Shown here piece by piece: positions 46,885-55,828 of a stretch of DNA of 64,000 nt. The notes beneath the pieces are model-generated. The model was not told where the DNA came from. It made no database searches and saw nothing but the letters and a program-made list of their open reading frames with translations. Origin of the DNA: an uncultured Lachnospiraceae bacterium (GTDB lineage Bacteria; Bacillota; Clostridia; Lachnospirales; Lachnospiraceae); NCBI GenBank assembly GCA_947053345.1, contig CAMRSM010000001.1:124001-188000 (forward strand), given 5' to 3'. Each line of letters starts with the position of its first letter. Position 1 is the first letter of the stretch. The translations under genes and the position numbers were made by a program.

Positions 46885-46912
46885 TTTACGTACATAACAT
46901 CGGGTATATAAT
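46885..46912 (+). promoter_or_regulatory. Putative SigA promoter after the GH2 gene
   Basis: TTTACG (46885-46890), 16-base spacer, TATAAT (46907-46912). A strong -10 with a weak -35. A transcript from it would meet the terminator-like hairpin at 46942 within about 25 bases. Confidence 0.5.
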
Positions 46913-46941
46913 AAAAGCATCGCGCGAATACTAGCTGTATC

Positions 46942-46965
46942 CGGGAGAGGAAAATCCCGTTTTTT
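46942..46965 (+). terminator. Terminator (or attenuator) between the GH2 gene and tepA
   Basis: CGGGA-gaggaaaa-TCCCG (46942-46959) followed by six T. It can end the GH2 transcript. The rest of the gap to 47128 holds inverted repeats AAAACTGgCAGTTTT (near 47065) and CCGGCAG-atgaata-CTGCCGG (near 47096-47116) but no gene. Confidence 0.65.
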
Positions 46966-47128
46966 ATGCGGACAGGTATTCATCCGGCGGCTGACAAAAA
47001 ACGGGCGGGAACCTGTTTGGCAGGCGGGGGAAGTTTGTCCCTGTGGATATTAAAACAGAAAAACTGGCAGTTTTGCCGGGCCTTTTTACGGGCATCCGGC
47101 AGATGAATACTGCCGGATGGAGGGATGC

Positions 47129-48019
47129 ATGAATACAGCGATGTGGAAGGAAGAAAACGGCGGGGGGACAGAGGGAAAAACAGAAGTGGGACGTGTGCCG
47201 GACCGGTTAAGGGATGATCGGCAAACGGCTGCCGGGGAGCAAAAAGATACCGGCCGTGCGAAAGGAGATTTACAAGAACCGCAAGCTTTATCAAAGAACG
47301 AAAGGACTGCGAAGTCCGGTGAGAAGTCGGAGAAGGAAGAAAAACGCGACCAGAAAATTTCGGATTACGGACAAGTGACATTGGACGAGAATCCCGCGCA
47401 CCACAAAATCCACCTGCTTTCAATCATCGGCGAGATCGAGGGCCATGAAAACTTAAACTCCAGCCAAAAAACAACGAAATATGAGCATGTCCTGCCGCAG
47501 CTTGCCGCAATAGCGGACAGCACGGAGGTGGATGGGCTTTTGGTACTATTAAACACCGTGGGCGGTGACGTGGAGAGCGGCCTTGCGATCGCGGAGATGA
47601 TCGCGACGCTTGGAAAGCCAAGCGTATCTTTGGTGCTTGGCGGCGGGCATTCGATCGGCGTGCCGCTTGCAGTGGCGACGGATTATTCCTATATCGTGCC
47701 AAGCGGGACGATGATCATCCATCCGGTCCGCATGAGCGGTACCGTGATCGGTGCGCAACAGACCTACGATTATTTTAAGCGGATCCAGGACCGGATCCTT
47801 GGGTTTGTGGCGGGGCACAGCGGCGCGCCGAAGGAAAAACTGGAAGGCATGATGATGAATACCGGCATGCTCACAAAGGATCTCGGCACAATCTTAGTCG
47901 GGCAGGAGGCGGTGGACTGCGGGCTGATCAACGAGGTCGGCGGGATCCGGGACGCGATGCAGAAATTGCATGATCTGATTGACGCTTCCAAAGAAAGAGA
48001 ATCGGGGGGATCGTTTTGA
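47129..48019 (+). CDS. tepA: ClpP-class serine protease (TepA-like)
   Basis: ClpP-fold protease related to translocation-enhancing protein TepA/YmfB. 296 residues. The first 75 residues are charged and low-complexity; the protease fold runs from IHLLSIIGEIEGH, with the oxyanion GGDVESG, catalytic Ser in GGGHSIGVPLA and His in GTMIIHPVRMSG; the Asp lies further on. There is no signal peptide. GGAGGG at 47119 supports ATG 47129; the ATG at 47117 would add four residues. The phosphatase gene overlaps its stop. Confidence 0.85.
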   Translation: MNTAMWKEENGGGTEGKTEVGRVPDRLRDDRQTAAGEQKDTGRAKGDLQEPQALSKNERTAKSGEKSEKEEKRDQKISDYGQVTLDENPAHHKIHLLSIIGEIEGHENLNSSQKTTKYEHVLPQLAAIADSTEVDGLLVLLNTVGGDVESGLAIAEMIATLGKPSVSLVLGGGHSIGVPLAVATDYSYIVPSGTMIIHPVRMSGTVIGAQQTYDYFKRIQDRILGFVAGHSGAPKEKLEGMMMNTGMLTKDLGTILVGQEAVDCGLINEVGGIRDAMQKLHDLIDASKERESGGSF

Positions 48020-48606
48020 AAAAAATATATTTTACGCGCCACGGGCAGTCTTTGTGGAATGTAGAAAATAAAATCTGCGGGGCAACGGATATCGCGCTGA
48101 CAGAGCAGGGACACGCGCAGGCAGCAGAGCTTGGAAGAAAAATCGCTGCGGTACTTTCGGGGGAAGTATTTCCCCTGCTGCCGCAGCATATGAAAATCGA
48201 CGAAATTTTATATTCCCCGCTTTCGCGCGCCGCGGAAACGGCAAGGCATATCCACGAGGAGACGGGGATTGCCATGCGCGCCGAGGAGCGGCTGCGGGAA
48301 CAGAATTTCGGGCGCTATGAGGGGACGGCGCGGGACGGCGCGGAATTTCTGGCGGCAAAAGGGCAGTTCGCAGATCACTATGGCGGAGGGGAATCCATGA
48401 TGCGTCTGGCGCAGCGCATTTACAATCTGCTGGATGAACTAAAATGCGGTCCGGATGAAAAAAATTATCTACTAGTCGCACACAACGGAATCGCGAGGAT
48501 TGTACATTCCTATTTTTATGATATGGGGAATGCAGAATTCGCAGCACATGGAATCAGGAACTGCGAGGTTGTGGAATATTGTTTCCGGGAGGATTCCTGC
48601 CGGTAA
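48016..48606 (+). CDS. Histidine phosphatase family protein
   Basis: Phosphoglycerate-mutase-like phosphatase, 196 residues. The RHG motif is YFTRHGQSLWN; the other catalytic parts are SPLSRAAETA, the acidic REQNFGRYEGT and His in LLVAHNGIARI. The substrate is not predictable. It starts with TTG overlapping the TepA stop (TTGA), with a GGGGGG-type RBS at 48003-48009. Confidence 0.88.
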   Translation: MKKIYFTRHGQSLWNVENKICGATDIALTEQGHAQAAELGRKIAAVLSGEVFPLLPQHMKIDEILYSPLSRAAETARHIHEETGIAMRAEERLREQNFGRYEGTARDGAEFLAAKGQFADHYGGGESMMRLAQRIYNLLDELKCGPDEKNYLLVAHNGIARIVHSYFYDMGNAEFAAHGIRNCEVVEYCFREDSCR

Positions 48607-48751
48607 GGTTCCGGTGGGAAAACAAAGTTTTGGACGGCACTTGGGGTGTGGGGGCATAAAAAATGCAGAAAACAAAACAATAACCAGGATACAAAAGAAT
48701 CGGGGAAAACGGAAGCTTTTTTGCACATTTTCCGGTTCGCAGGGGGGAAGC

Positions 48752-49423
48752 ATGGAACGTATCTTAATTGTAGATGACGATGTACATATCGGCAATATGT
48801 TGGAGGAAGTATTGCGGAGGGAGGGATATGCTGTATCGCGGGCGTATTCGGGCACGGAAGCACTTTTGGTGCTTGAGGGCGCAAAACCGGATCTGGTTCT
48901 GCTTGATCTGATGCTGCCGGGACTTTCCGGCGAGGAGGTGCTTTTCCGGTTTTCGGAACTTGCGGTGATCGTCGTCAGCGCGAGGGCTGATGTGGACAGT
49001 AAGGTGGGGCTTTTGACTTCCGGCGCGGTGGACTATGTTACAAAACCATTTGATGTGCGGGAATTGCTTGCAAGGATCAAAATCGCGCTGCGGGAAAAGA
49101 CGGTATCCCGGCTGTCGGTCGGCGATCTTCGGCTGGATACCGCGGCAAAAAGTGTTTTTTGCAATGATATAAAAATCCATCTCACGCGGACGGAGTATGC
49201 CATCCTGAAAATACTGATGCAAAATTGTACGGGAGTGGTCGCAAAGCATATCCTGTTAGACCGCATCGCGCAGGACACGCCGGACTGCACGGAGAGCTCG
49301 CTAAAAATGCATGTCAGCAACCTGAGAAAAAAGCTTCGGGAAGCGGGCGGGAAAGATTATGTCGAGGCAGTCTGGGGGATCGGTTTCCGCCTGAAAGGCA
49401 GTGGGGATTGTCAGACAAAATAG
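48752..49423 (+). CDS. OmpR-family response regulator (ABC exporter cassette)
   Basis: 223-residue transcription regulator. The receiver domain has acidic pocket VDDD, phospho-Asp in LVLLDLMLPG and Lys in VDYVTKPFD; the C-terminal winged helix has LTRTEYAILKILM and HVSNLRKKLREAGG. It sits before an ABC exporter operon that ends with a histidine kinase, its likely partner. GGGGGGAAG precedes ATG 48752; the longer frame to 48500 has no domain. The 145 bases before it hold no clear signal. Confidence 0.92.
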   Translation: MERILIVDDDVHIGNMLEEVLRREGYAVSRAYSGTEALLVLEGAKPDLVLLDLMLPGLSGEEVLFRFSELAVIVVSARADVDSKVGLLTSGAVDYVTKPFDVRELLARIKIALREKTVSRLSVGDLRLDTAAKSVFCNDIKIHLTRTEYAILKILMQNCTGVVAKHILLDRIAQDTPDCTESSLKMHVSNLRKKLREAGGKDYVEAVWGIGFRLKGSGDCQTK

Positions 49424-49457
49424 TTTTTCGCGGATTTCCCGATAGTCTTCCCATAAT

Positions 49458-49514
49458 CTTTACATTTTCTTTACGGTTTCCTTTACCGGTCTCTTTACCC
49501 TTCTGCTGTACAAT
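49458..49514 (+). promoter_or_regulatory. Phased CTTTAC direct repeats and -10 box of the ABC exporter operon
   Basis: CTTTAC occurs four times, at 49458, 49469, 49481 and 49493, spaced 11, 12 and 12 bases, about one helical turn. The last copy is ten bases before TACAAT (49509-49514), and no good -35 exists. This is the typical layout of a promoter activated by an OmpR-type regulator binding tandem half-sites; the regulator is encoded immediately upstream. Confidence 0.7.
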
Positions 49515-49559
49515 GCATGTTGTCCGGTGCGGGAAGTCTGCGCCAGAAAGGAGAGAGAA

Positions 49560-50558
49560 ATGGAATACGTTCTTACGGCAGATGGATTGTGCAAACAGTA
49601 TGGGAATTATAAGGTATTAAACGGGCTTAGCTTGCATGTCCCCAAGGGGGCGGTCTACGGTCTGGTCGGGAAAAACGGCGCGGGCAAGACGACATTCATC
49701 CGTATCATTTGCGGATTGCAGCAGCCGGGCGCGGGGGATTTTACCCTGTACGGCACATCGGGGAAAAGCAGGGAGATCATCCGGGTGCGCAGGCGGATCG
49801 GGGCGGTCGTGGAAACCCCGTCGCTTTATCTTGACATGTCGGCGGAGGATAATCTGAAGATGCAGTACCGCATTTTGGGGCTGCCGTCGTTTGAGGGGAT
49901 CGGAGAACTGCTCGCGCTCGTCGGGCTTTCTGGGACGGGCAAGAAGAAAGCCGGGCATTTTTCGCTCGGGATGCGGCAGCGCCTCGGCATTGCCGTTGCG
50001 CTTGCCGGAGAACCGGATTTTCTGGTGCTTGACGAGCCTGCCAACGGGCTTGACCCGCAGGGGATCGTGGAAATCCGTGAGCTGATCCTGCGGCTGAACC
50101 GTGAGCGGCAGATCACCGTGCTGGTCTCAAGCCATATTCTGGATGAACTCGCGAAGCTCGCGACCCATTACGGCTTCATTGACGGCGGGCGGATGGTGCA
50201 GGAGGTGAGCGCCGATGAGCTTGAAATGGCATGCCGCAAATGCATCCGAGTCTCGGTGACGGATACGTCGGCACTCGCCTGTGTCCTTGACGGGTTTGGC
50301 GTGCAATACCGCATCTTCTCTGAAAAGGAAGCAGATATCTATGCCGGGATCAATGTCTCGCGGCTGGTTCTGGCACTTGAGGAGCAGGGCTGCGGCGTGG
50401 AGTCGATACAGGAGCGCGGTGAGAGCCTTGAGAGCTATTATATCAGTCTGGTTGGCGGGAGGACGCGCAAGACAGAACCGGAAAACAACATGTCCGTCGG
50501 CGGGATTGGGGACGCTGCCACAGAAAACGGAATGTCCGGGAAGGAGCATGATGAATAG
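49560..50558 (+). CDS. ABC transporter ATP-binding protein
   Basis: 332 residues. Walker A GLVGKNGAGKTTFIR, signature FSLGMRQRLGIA, Walker B FLVLDEPANGLDP and the H-loop in VSSHILDELA. The C-terminal 110 residues resemble those of lantibiotic- and bacitracin-protection ATPases. AAAGGAGAG fixes the start at 49560. Its end overlaps the first permease gene, so the three subunits are translationally coupled. Confidence 0.92.
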   Translation: MEYVLTADGLCKQYGNYKVLNGLSLHVPKGAVYGLVGKNGAGKTTFIRIICGLQQPGAGDFTLYGTSGKSREIIRVRRRIGAVVETPSLYLDMSAEDNLKMQYRILGLPSFEGIGELLALVGLSGTGKKKAGHFSLGMRQRLGIAVALAGEPDFLVLDEPANGLDPQGIVEIRELILRLNRERQITVLVSSHILDELAKLATHYGFIDGGRMVQEVSADELEMACRKCIRVSVTDTSALACVLDGFGVQYRIFSEKEADIYAGINVSRLVLALEEQGCGVESIQERGESLESYYISLVGGRTRKTEPENNMSVGGIGDAATENGMSGKEHDE

Positions 50559-51384
50559 ACTATTTGGTGCAAACCTGACGAGGCTTTGGAAAAATAAATG
50601 TTTTTGGCTCTGCGTCGGTGGGATGTTCGTTTATATTGTCGTGTACATGGTGAGCCGCTGCCAGACCGCGTTGGTGGATATGACGGATGGGGAGAAGAAT
50701 CTGGAAAAATATTATTTTCAGTCCGCGTCCGTGATCGGCCTGTTTTGTGCAGTATTCTCCACCATTTTTTTAAGCCGGGAATACAGTGACGGCACAGTCC
50801 GCAACAAGGTCGTTGCCGGGCATACGAGAAAAAATATTTATCTTTCACACCTTGCCGTGACTTTTTTGGCTTCGCTCTTGATGCTGCTTGTGGGAATGGC
50901 GGCTGCACTGGTGGGGATACCGGTTCTTGGGGTATGGAAGATGGGGACGGGATGGCTTTTTATGTATCTTCTTATCACGGTAATGGCCACCCTTGCATTT
51001 TGCGCCATTGATACCATGCTCAATATATTGATCCAAAACAGGGCGTTTTGTGCGGTACTTACCATTTTGGTGTTCTTTGCCCTGCTTTTTGCCGCCGGTA
51101 AATTGGAGGAGAGGCTTTCCGCGCCGGAAACCGTATTTCAAAATATCTTGGTCGTGGACGGTGAGGTTGTGTTTGGTGACCCAATACCGAATCCGCGGTA
51201 TGTGGACGGGGGTAAGCGGGACATCATGGATTTTGCCGTAGACTTCCTGCCGGCCGGACAAGTGTGCCGCGTGGCAAATTTGAAGGTGGCGGCTCCTGTC
51301 CGGATGCTGGTATCGTCGCTGTTTTTGACAGTCTTTTTGACACGTTTTGGGATATATTTGTTTGAGAGAAAGGATTTAAGATAA
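50551..51384 (+). CDS. ABC-2 type permease 1
   Basis: 277 residues with six predicted membrane helices, ABC-2 family. It has the recurrent FLSREYSDGTVRNKVVAGHTRKNIYLS segment after helix 2, shared with the next gene. The large loop near 205-245 (DPIPNPRYVDGGKRDIMDFAVDFLP) is also shared. AAGGAG before ATG 50551 favours it over ATG 50548. Confidence 0.88.
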   Translation: MNRLFGANLTRLWKNKCFWLCVGGMFVYIVVYMVSRCQTALVDMTDGEKNLEKYYFQSASVIGLFCAVFSTIFLSREYSDGTVRNKVVAGHTRKNIYLSHLAVTFLASLLMLLVGMAAALVGIPVLGVWKMGTGWLFMYLLITVMATLAFCAIDTMLNILIQNRAFCAVLTILVFFALLFAAGKLEERLSAPETVFQNILVVDGEVVFGDPIPNPRYVDGGKRDIMDFAVDFLPAGQVCRVANLKVAAPVRMLVSSLFLTVFLTRFGIYLFERKDLR

Positions 51385-51386
51385 GG

Positions 51387-52214
51387 ATGAAACGACTATT
51401 TTACGCAAATTTTGCACGGCTTTTCAACAACTGGGTATTTTGGATAAACAGCGGCATTCTCCTGGTTTATGCCGCCGTTTATATGCTCAACGGGTGCAGG
51501 CAGGAGAGGAGCGGCTTGGTGGGAGTCCATGTTTTGGAGGACTATTATTTCCAATTTGCGATGTTTATCGGTCTGTTTTCGGGGGTATTCACGACCCTTT
51601 ATTTAAGCGTGGAATACAGTGACGGGGTGCTGAAAAACAAGATCATTGCCGGGCATACGCGGGAGGAAATCTATTTATCCAATTTGTTTTTCACATTTTT
51701 TGTTTCCCTTTTTATGGCTTGTATGGGATGCCTGGGAGGGCTTGTGGGAATCCCGACCTTTGGGACTTTTGGGATGGGAGGCTTTCCTGCACTATGCAAT
51801 TTACTTATCATGGTAATGTTCCTGTTTGCGTTTTCTGCGGTTTTCACGATGGTTGCCATGCTCTCACCGAATAAGGCGGTGGGTGCAGTTGTTACAATCC
51901 TGGCATTTTTTTTGATGCTTTTTGCCGCGAGTATTATGAGTAACCGTCTTGGCGAGCCGGAGATGGTCAGTGATACCCTTATTACGGAAAACGGAATCAC
52001 GTTTTCCGACCCAAAACCAAACCCGCGGTTTGTGGACGGGATGGCAAGGGAGGTTTTGGATTTCGCAGTTGACCTTCTTCCGGCAGGGCAGGGAATGCGT
52101 CTGGCGATGGGGGAGGCAAAGAACCCGGTGCGGATGTTGCTTTTGTCCGTTTTTGTTTCCGGTTTTGTGACATGGGGCGGAATATTTTTGTTTCGGAGAA
52201 AAAATTTGAAGTAA
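51387..52214 (+). CDS. ABC-2 type permease 2 (paralogue of permease 1)
   Basis: 275 residues, six helices, clearly a tandem duplicate of the preceding permease (EYSDGVLKNKIIAGHTREEIYLSN; DPKPNPRFVDGMAREVLDFAVDLLPAGQ). The pair plus one ATPase suggests a heterodimeric exporter such as LanFEG-type peptide immunity systems; no lantibiotic genes are in view. It starts two bases after the upstream stop. Confidence 0.88.
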   Translation: MKRLFYANFARLFNNWVFWINSGILLVYAAVYMLNGCRQERSGLVGVHVLEDYYFQFAMFIGLFSGVFTTLYLSVEYSDGVLKNKIIAGHTREEIYLSNLFFTFFVSLFMACMGCLGGLVGIPTFGTFGMGGFPALCNLLIMVMFLFAFSAVFTMVAMLSPNKAVGAVVTILAFFLMLFAASIMSNRLGEPEMVSDTLITENGITFSDPKPNPRFVDGMAREVLDFAVDLLPAGQGMRLAMGEAKNPVRMLLLSVFVSGFVTWGGIFLFRRKNLK

Positions 52215-52246
52215 GCGGTTTTATGGAACGGTAAAAGGAGCCTGCC

Positions 52247-53143
52247 ATGATTGTTTTTCTGTCTTTTCTGTGTATCGCCTCATATGCCGCGGTGATTGTA
52301 CTTGGCATAAAATTGTATCTGGTTAGGAAAAGTATGGAGGAAATCCGGGGGGAATTAGAGAGGTATCTTGGCGCGGATACGAATGTGCTTCTGACCGTCA
52401 GCACGCGTGATAAAAAGGTGCGGGCGCTTGCAGCGGAGCTAAACAGGCAGCTGCGTGCGCTCCGGGAGCAGAGATGGAAATATCAAAGCGGTGACCGTGA
52501 ATTAAAGGAAGCTGTCACGAATATTTCCCATGACCTGCGCACGCCCCTGACCGCGGTCTGCGGGTATCTGCACCTGCTTGCGCAGGAGGAATGCACAGCG
52601 GGGGCGGCGCGCTATCTGGCACTGATCGAAAACCGCCTGCGGGCGATGACGGGGCTTACGGAGGAATTGTTCCGCTATTCGGTGATCCTGTCCGGAGAAA
52701 CGCAGTTAAGCTTTGCGCTTCTTAATGTGGGGAATGTGCTGGAGGAAAGTCTGTCGGCGTTTTACGCGGCATTTACCGGGCGCGGGATCGTGCCGGAAAT
52801 CACAATGCCAAAAGAACCGGTCATACGGAAGCTGGACCGGATGGCACTTTCAAGGGTTTTTGAGAATCTGTTAAATAATGCCCTAAAATACAGTGACGGG
52901 GATTTAAACGTAGTCTTGAGGGAAAACGGGGAGGTTTGTTTTTCTAACGCGGCAGCGGAACTTGACGAAGTGCTGGTCGGAAGGATTTTTGACCGCTTTT
53001 TTACCGTCTCGGCGGCAAGTAAGGGCGGTGGGCTGGGACTTTCCATCGCAAAGACTTTTGCCCGGCGCATGGGCGGGCAGATCTGGGCGGAGTACCGGGA
53101 TGGGAGGCTTTTGGTGACGGTGAAGTTTGAAAGGGAGGATTAG
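52247..53143 (+). CDS. Sensor histidine kinase, short, atypical G1 box
   Basis: 298 residues. Two short hydrophobic segments at the N-terminus with almost no extracellular loop, then the H-box ISHDLRTPLTAV, N-box NLLNNALKYS, F-box IFDRFFT and G2 GGGLGLSIAK. The expected G1 motif DxGxG is not seen; the position reads VCFSNAAAELDE. The short sensor suits a kinase that senses through its transporter (intramembrane-sensing type). It closes the cassette begun by the response regulator at 48752. Confidence 0.88.
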   Translation: MIVFLSFLCIASYAAVIVLGIKLYLVRKSMEEIRGELERYLGADTNVLLTVSTRDKKVRALAAELNRQLRALREQRWKYQSGDRELKEAVTNISHDLRTPLTAVCGYLHLLAQEECTAGAARYLALIENRLRAMTGLTEELFRYSVILSGETQLSFALLNVGNVLEESLSAFYAAFTGRGIVPEITMPKEPVIRKLDRMALSRVFENLLNNALKYSDGDLNVVLRENGEVCFSNAAAELDEVLVGRIFDRFFTVSAASKGGGLGLSIAKTFARRMGGQIWAEYRDGRLLVTVKFERED

Positions 53144-53283
53144 CAGGGAAGGGGCAGAATGATAATGGCAAGTATTCCGGCTGTTTATATTGACTTGGCT
53201 GGCCTGATTTATTATAATGGTAGCAGGATGGTTCAAAACCGATATGGATGGTATCTGGCAGGCTTTGCGGAGGAGGTATTTGC

Positions 53284-53835
53284 ATGAAACATAAAAGGAT
53301 ATGGATCACGGTTGTTTTGATTGTGGCTTTCTTTACTGCTTTTGGGTTTTACGCTTCCTATTCTTTTGATCATAGCGGTCTTGACCGGGCGTTGGTCGGG
53401 CTGGTTGCGGAGGACGGGTATCCGGACTGGGATCACTGGAACGGCAGTGAAAAGGTTTCTTTGCTGGATTGTGATATTGTGAGTAAAAGTGGGCTTTATA
53501 TTTCGAAAATATATTGGATGGAACGCGCCAATCATTATCAGATCCGTTTTCGGATCGGCTATAGGATACCTTTTATGCATCCTGGACTGTTAAGTGATAC
53601 CTGCTGGATTTTGGAGGATGTGGAAGGAAACAGCTATACCGGAAATATGGTAGTTTACACGGAGCAGGTCGCGGGTTTTCACTGTGTGAATGTCACCCTG
53701 GTGCTGGATGGAGGCTATATGGATTTGTCCGGAAAGGAATTTTATATCACAGCCGTTTGTTCAAAAGAAGGGCGTGCGGGGGAGGACATTGAAAACAGCT
53801 ATGCTCATTGCAGCGCGAAACTTTTGTTTCCGTGA
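53284..53835 (+). CDS. Exported or membrane-anchored protein of unknown function
   Basis: 183 residues, not recognised. Lys/Arg-rich start and one hydrophobic helix (ITVVLIVAFFTAFGFYA), then a domain rich in Tyr, Trp and Asp (YPDWDHWNGSEKVSLLDCDIV) outside the membrane. GGAGG at 53269-53275 supports the ATG. It lies 140 bases downstream of the kinase; it could be an accessory of the exporter cassette, but nothing in the sequence shows it. Confidence 0.65.
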   Translation: MKHKRIWITVVLIVAFFTAFGFYASYSFDHSGLDRALVGLVAEDGYPDWDHWNGSEKVSLLDCDIVSKSGLYISKIYWMERANHYQIRFRIGYRIPFMHPGLLSDTCWILEDVEGNSYTGNMVVYTEQVAGFHCVNVTLVLDGGYMDLSGKEFYITAVCSKEGRAGEDIENSYAHCSAKLLFP

Positions 53836-53997
53836 GAAGGGTGATTCCGTGCAGGAACAGAATCTTTGAACCGCCCGGTTTTTAGTACAAAAGAAAACGA
53901 GACTGTAAATTCAGCCATGATAGGGATTATTTTATGCAATGGGAACACTGTTTGGAAAAGGGAAAATGGAGAGGCTTAAGTATGTTGAGGTAAAATT

Positions 53998-54780
53998 ATG
54001 GAAATGAACAACGAAAATATATTAAAAATCGCAATGCAGCAGTCCGCATTGGATGCAAACTGTGCTGCCGGGGATTTTATGCGGGAGGAAAATGTCATTG
54101 TTCCCTCGGTGGCAAATCCCGGTGCAAGAAAATACCTGACGCTTCCGTTTGACTGCAGCCTGATCTCCTATGGGAACAATATTGTTGCTTCCGCGGATGA
54201 AAAGTATCACGGTATCATTTCCGGCTATATCAGCCGTTTTCCGGCCTGGCATTGTTTTGAAACCCCGAACCTGCATGTGCTCGATGACGCGGTGAAAGAG
54301 GAAGGGCTTAGGGTTTGTTTTATGGCGGAGTATTATCTGCCGGATACAAAGAGCCTGAAAGAGCTTGCCTGCCCTTATGAGTTAAGGGTCTTGCACCCTT
54401 GTGATTTTGAGGAATTATACACCGATAAATGGGAGAACGCGCTGTGCAAAAAACGGAAGGAACTTGATGTTTTGGGGGTCGGGGCATATGACGGAACGAA
54501 ACTGGTCGGTCTTTCCGGCTGCTCGGCGGATTGTGAAACGATGTGGCAGATCGGGATTGATGTCCTTCCGGAATACCGCAGGAGATATATCGCGGCTGCG
54601 CTTACAAGCCGTTTGGCGCTTGAAACATTGGAGAGGGGGAAGGTTCCGTTTTACTGCACGGCGTGGTCAAATATCCGCTCGGCGCGCAATGCGCTAAGGA
54701 GCGGGTTCCGTCCGGCCTGGGTGGAGCTGAATGTGCGAAGCAGTGTTTTTGTTGGTGAAATGAACGGAGGGGTGCGGTAG
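53998..54780 (+). CDS. GNAT family N-acetyltransferase
   Basis: 260 residues. The C-terminal half carries the acetyl-CoA site as IGIDVLPEYRRRYIAAALTSRLA followed by PFYCTAWSNIRSARNALRSGF. The usual Gly of the Q/R-x-x-G-x-G/A loop is replaced (RRRYIA), as in the two-domain GNAT subfamily with an N-terminal domain. The substrate is unknown. The 162-base gap before it shows no clear promoter. Confidence 0.8.
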   Translation: MEMNNENILKIAMQQSALDANCAAGDFMREENVIVPSVANPGARKYLTLPFDCSLISYGNNIVASADEKYHGIISGYISRFPAWHCFETPNLHVLDDAVKEEGLRVCFMAEYYLPDTKSLKELACPYELRVLHPCDFEELYTDKWENALCKKRKELDVLGVGAYDGTKLVGLSGCSADCETMWQIGIDVLPEYRRRYIAAALTSRLALETLERGKVPFYCTAWSNIRSARNALRSGFRPAWVELNVRSSVFVGEMNGGVR

Positions 54781-54841
54781 TTGATCGCATTCGGTTCGCA
54801 CATTATAATTTGGATATCAATTTTTGCCGGAGGAAATACTT

Positions 54842-54950
54842 GTGAAAAAAAGAAAAAGATACCATTATCAAAAACACTAGAACGCAAAAATTCTATGAGG
54901 ATTACCTTGAAATTATCCATTTAATGATCCAGCAAAAAGATCAAGTTTGA
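54842..54950 (+). pseudogene. Decayed small gene (frameshift in an A7 run; DtxR-like start?)
   Basis: TATAAT (54804), GGAGG (54829-54833) and GTG (54842) look like an intact gene start, but the frame stops after 12 codons. If the run of seven A after GTG were six, it would read 35 codons ending YEDYLEIIHLMIQQKDQV, which recalls the first helix of DtxR/MntR-type winged-helix regulators; this resemblance is weak. The frame then ends exactly at an inverted repeat. The rest of the 54781-55125 gap holds nothing else. Confidence 0.35.
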
Positions 54951-54999
54951 TGAACCGGAGGCAAGCAACAGATACCGCTGGTCGTTTCCGGTTCATCAA
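54947..54999 (+). repeat. 12-bp perfect inverted repeat
   Basis: TTGATGAACCGG (54947-54958) and CCGGTTCATCAA (54988-54999) with a 29-base loop, starting where the decayed frame ends. No T-run follows, so it is not a standard terminator. Confidence 0.7.
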
Positions 55000-55125
55000 G
55001 CTAAGAGGTGACAGTCCCCGAAAAAGAGACAGAACCGGGATGTGTGGCGATTGTAATATTTCATATCCGATTTTAAGTTCATACAAAAGTTGAAACACCT
55101 TTAGGAAACCGGTTGGTGCTCCCCT

Positions 55126-55734
55126 TCACGAAAGCGGTTTTTCATGCGCCGCAATAATGCTCCGGATAACTTCAAAAAGATGCGGCTTTAACTGTGTTAA
55201 GTCCACCGGATCCTCGTAGAGGATGGCACTGTAACAGGTCGAGCTGACAAGCTCGATGATCAAAAAGAGCATGATCTCCGGGTCGCGGATCGGGATTTTT
55301 GCCTCGGCAATCATCTGTTCGTAGACTTCCCGGAAATCAATGTCCTCGTCCGCGCCCGTGATCAGGGCGTTTTTGAATATCCCCCAGCTTAGGTTTTTGT
55401 TGATCAGGTTTAATAGTGCCTGGTTCTCGTTGAGCTGGTCAAGGATATGGTCGGCGATAAAAACGATTTTATCCTCCAGCCGGGTAAGACCTGCTGCCGC
55501 AAGTGCCCCGGCGGCTTTTTTAAATACCTGGCTTGACTCATGTGCAATCAGCTTGTTGCGGATATCGTACTTGTCCGTAAAATAAAGGTAAAAAGTCCCC
55601 TTGGCAATCCCGGAAGCTTCCGCAATTTCGGAGATGGAGGTCTTGTTGATGCCCTTGGTCGTAAATAAACGGAACGCAGTGTTTAACAGCGTTTCTTTTT
55701 TTTGTTGTTTGTTCTGGTCTGTCTTGGTTCCCAT
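55126..55734 (-). CDS. TetR-family repressor
   Basis: 202 residues. The N-terminal helix-turn-helix is TSISEIAEASGIAKGTFYLYFTDKYDI; the C-terminal helical domain is the ligand pocket. It is divergent from the MMPL transporter gene, whose promoter region carries three matching palindromes, so it most likely represses that operon. There is no operator near its own promoter at 55829-55858. Confidence 0.92.
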   Translation of the reverse strand: MGTKTDQNKQQKKETLLNTAFRLFTTKGINKTSISEIAEASGIAKGTFYLYFTDKYDIRNKLIAHESSQVFKKAAGALAAAGLTRLEDKIVFIADHILDQLNENQALLNLINKNLSWGIFKNALITGADEDIDFREVYEQMIAEAKIPIRDPEIMLFLIIELVSSTCYSAILYEDPVDLTQLKPHLFEVIRSIIAAHEKPLS

Positions 55735-55828
55735 AGGATATGCCTCCTGCCTTTGCGGGATTTGTGATTTGTGGATGCGCGGAAAGAATGAGCGGGTCTT
55801 AGAACCTGCCGTTTTTTGCTTGCTTTCT

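Noticed and set aside
48607..48751. N-terminal extension of the response regulator back to 48500
   Set aside because: It would overlap the phosphatase gene, has no domain, and bypasses the strong RBS before 48752.
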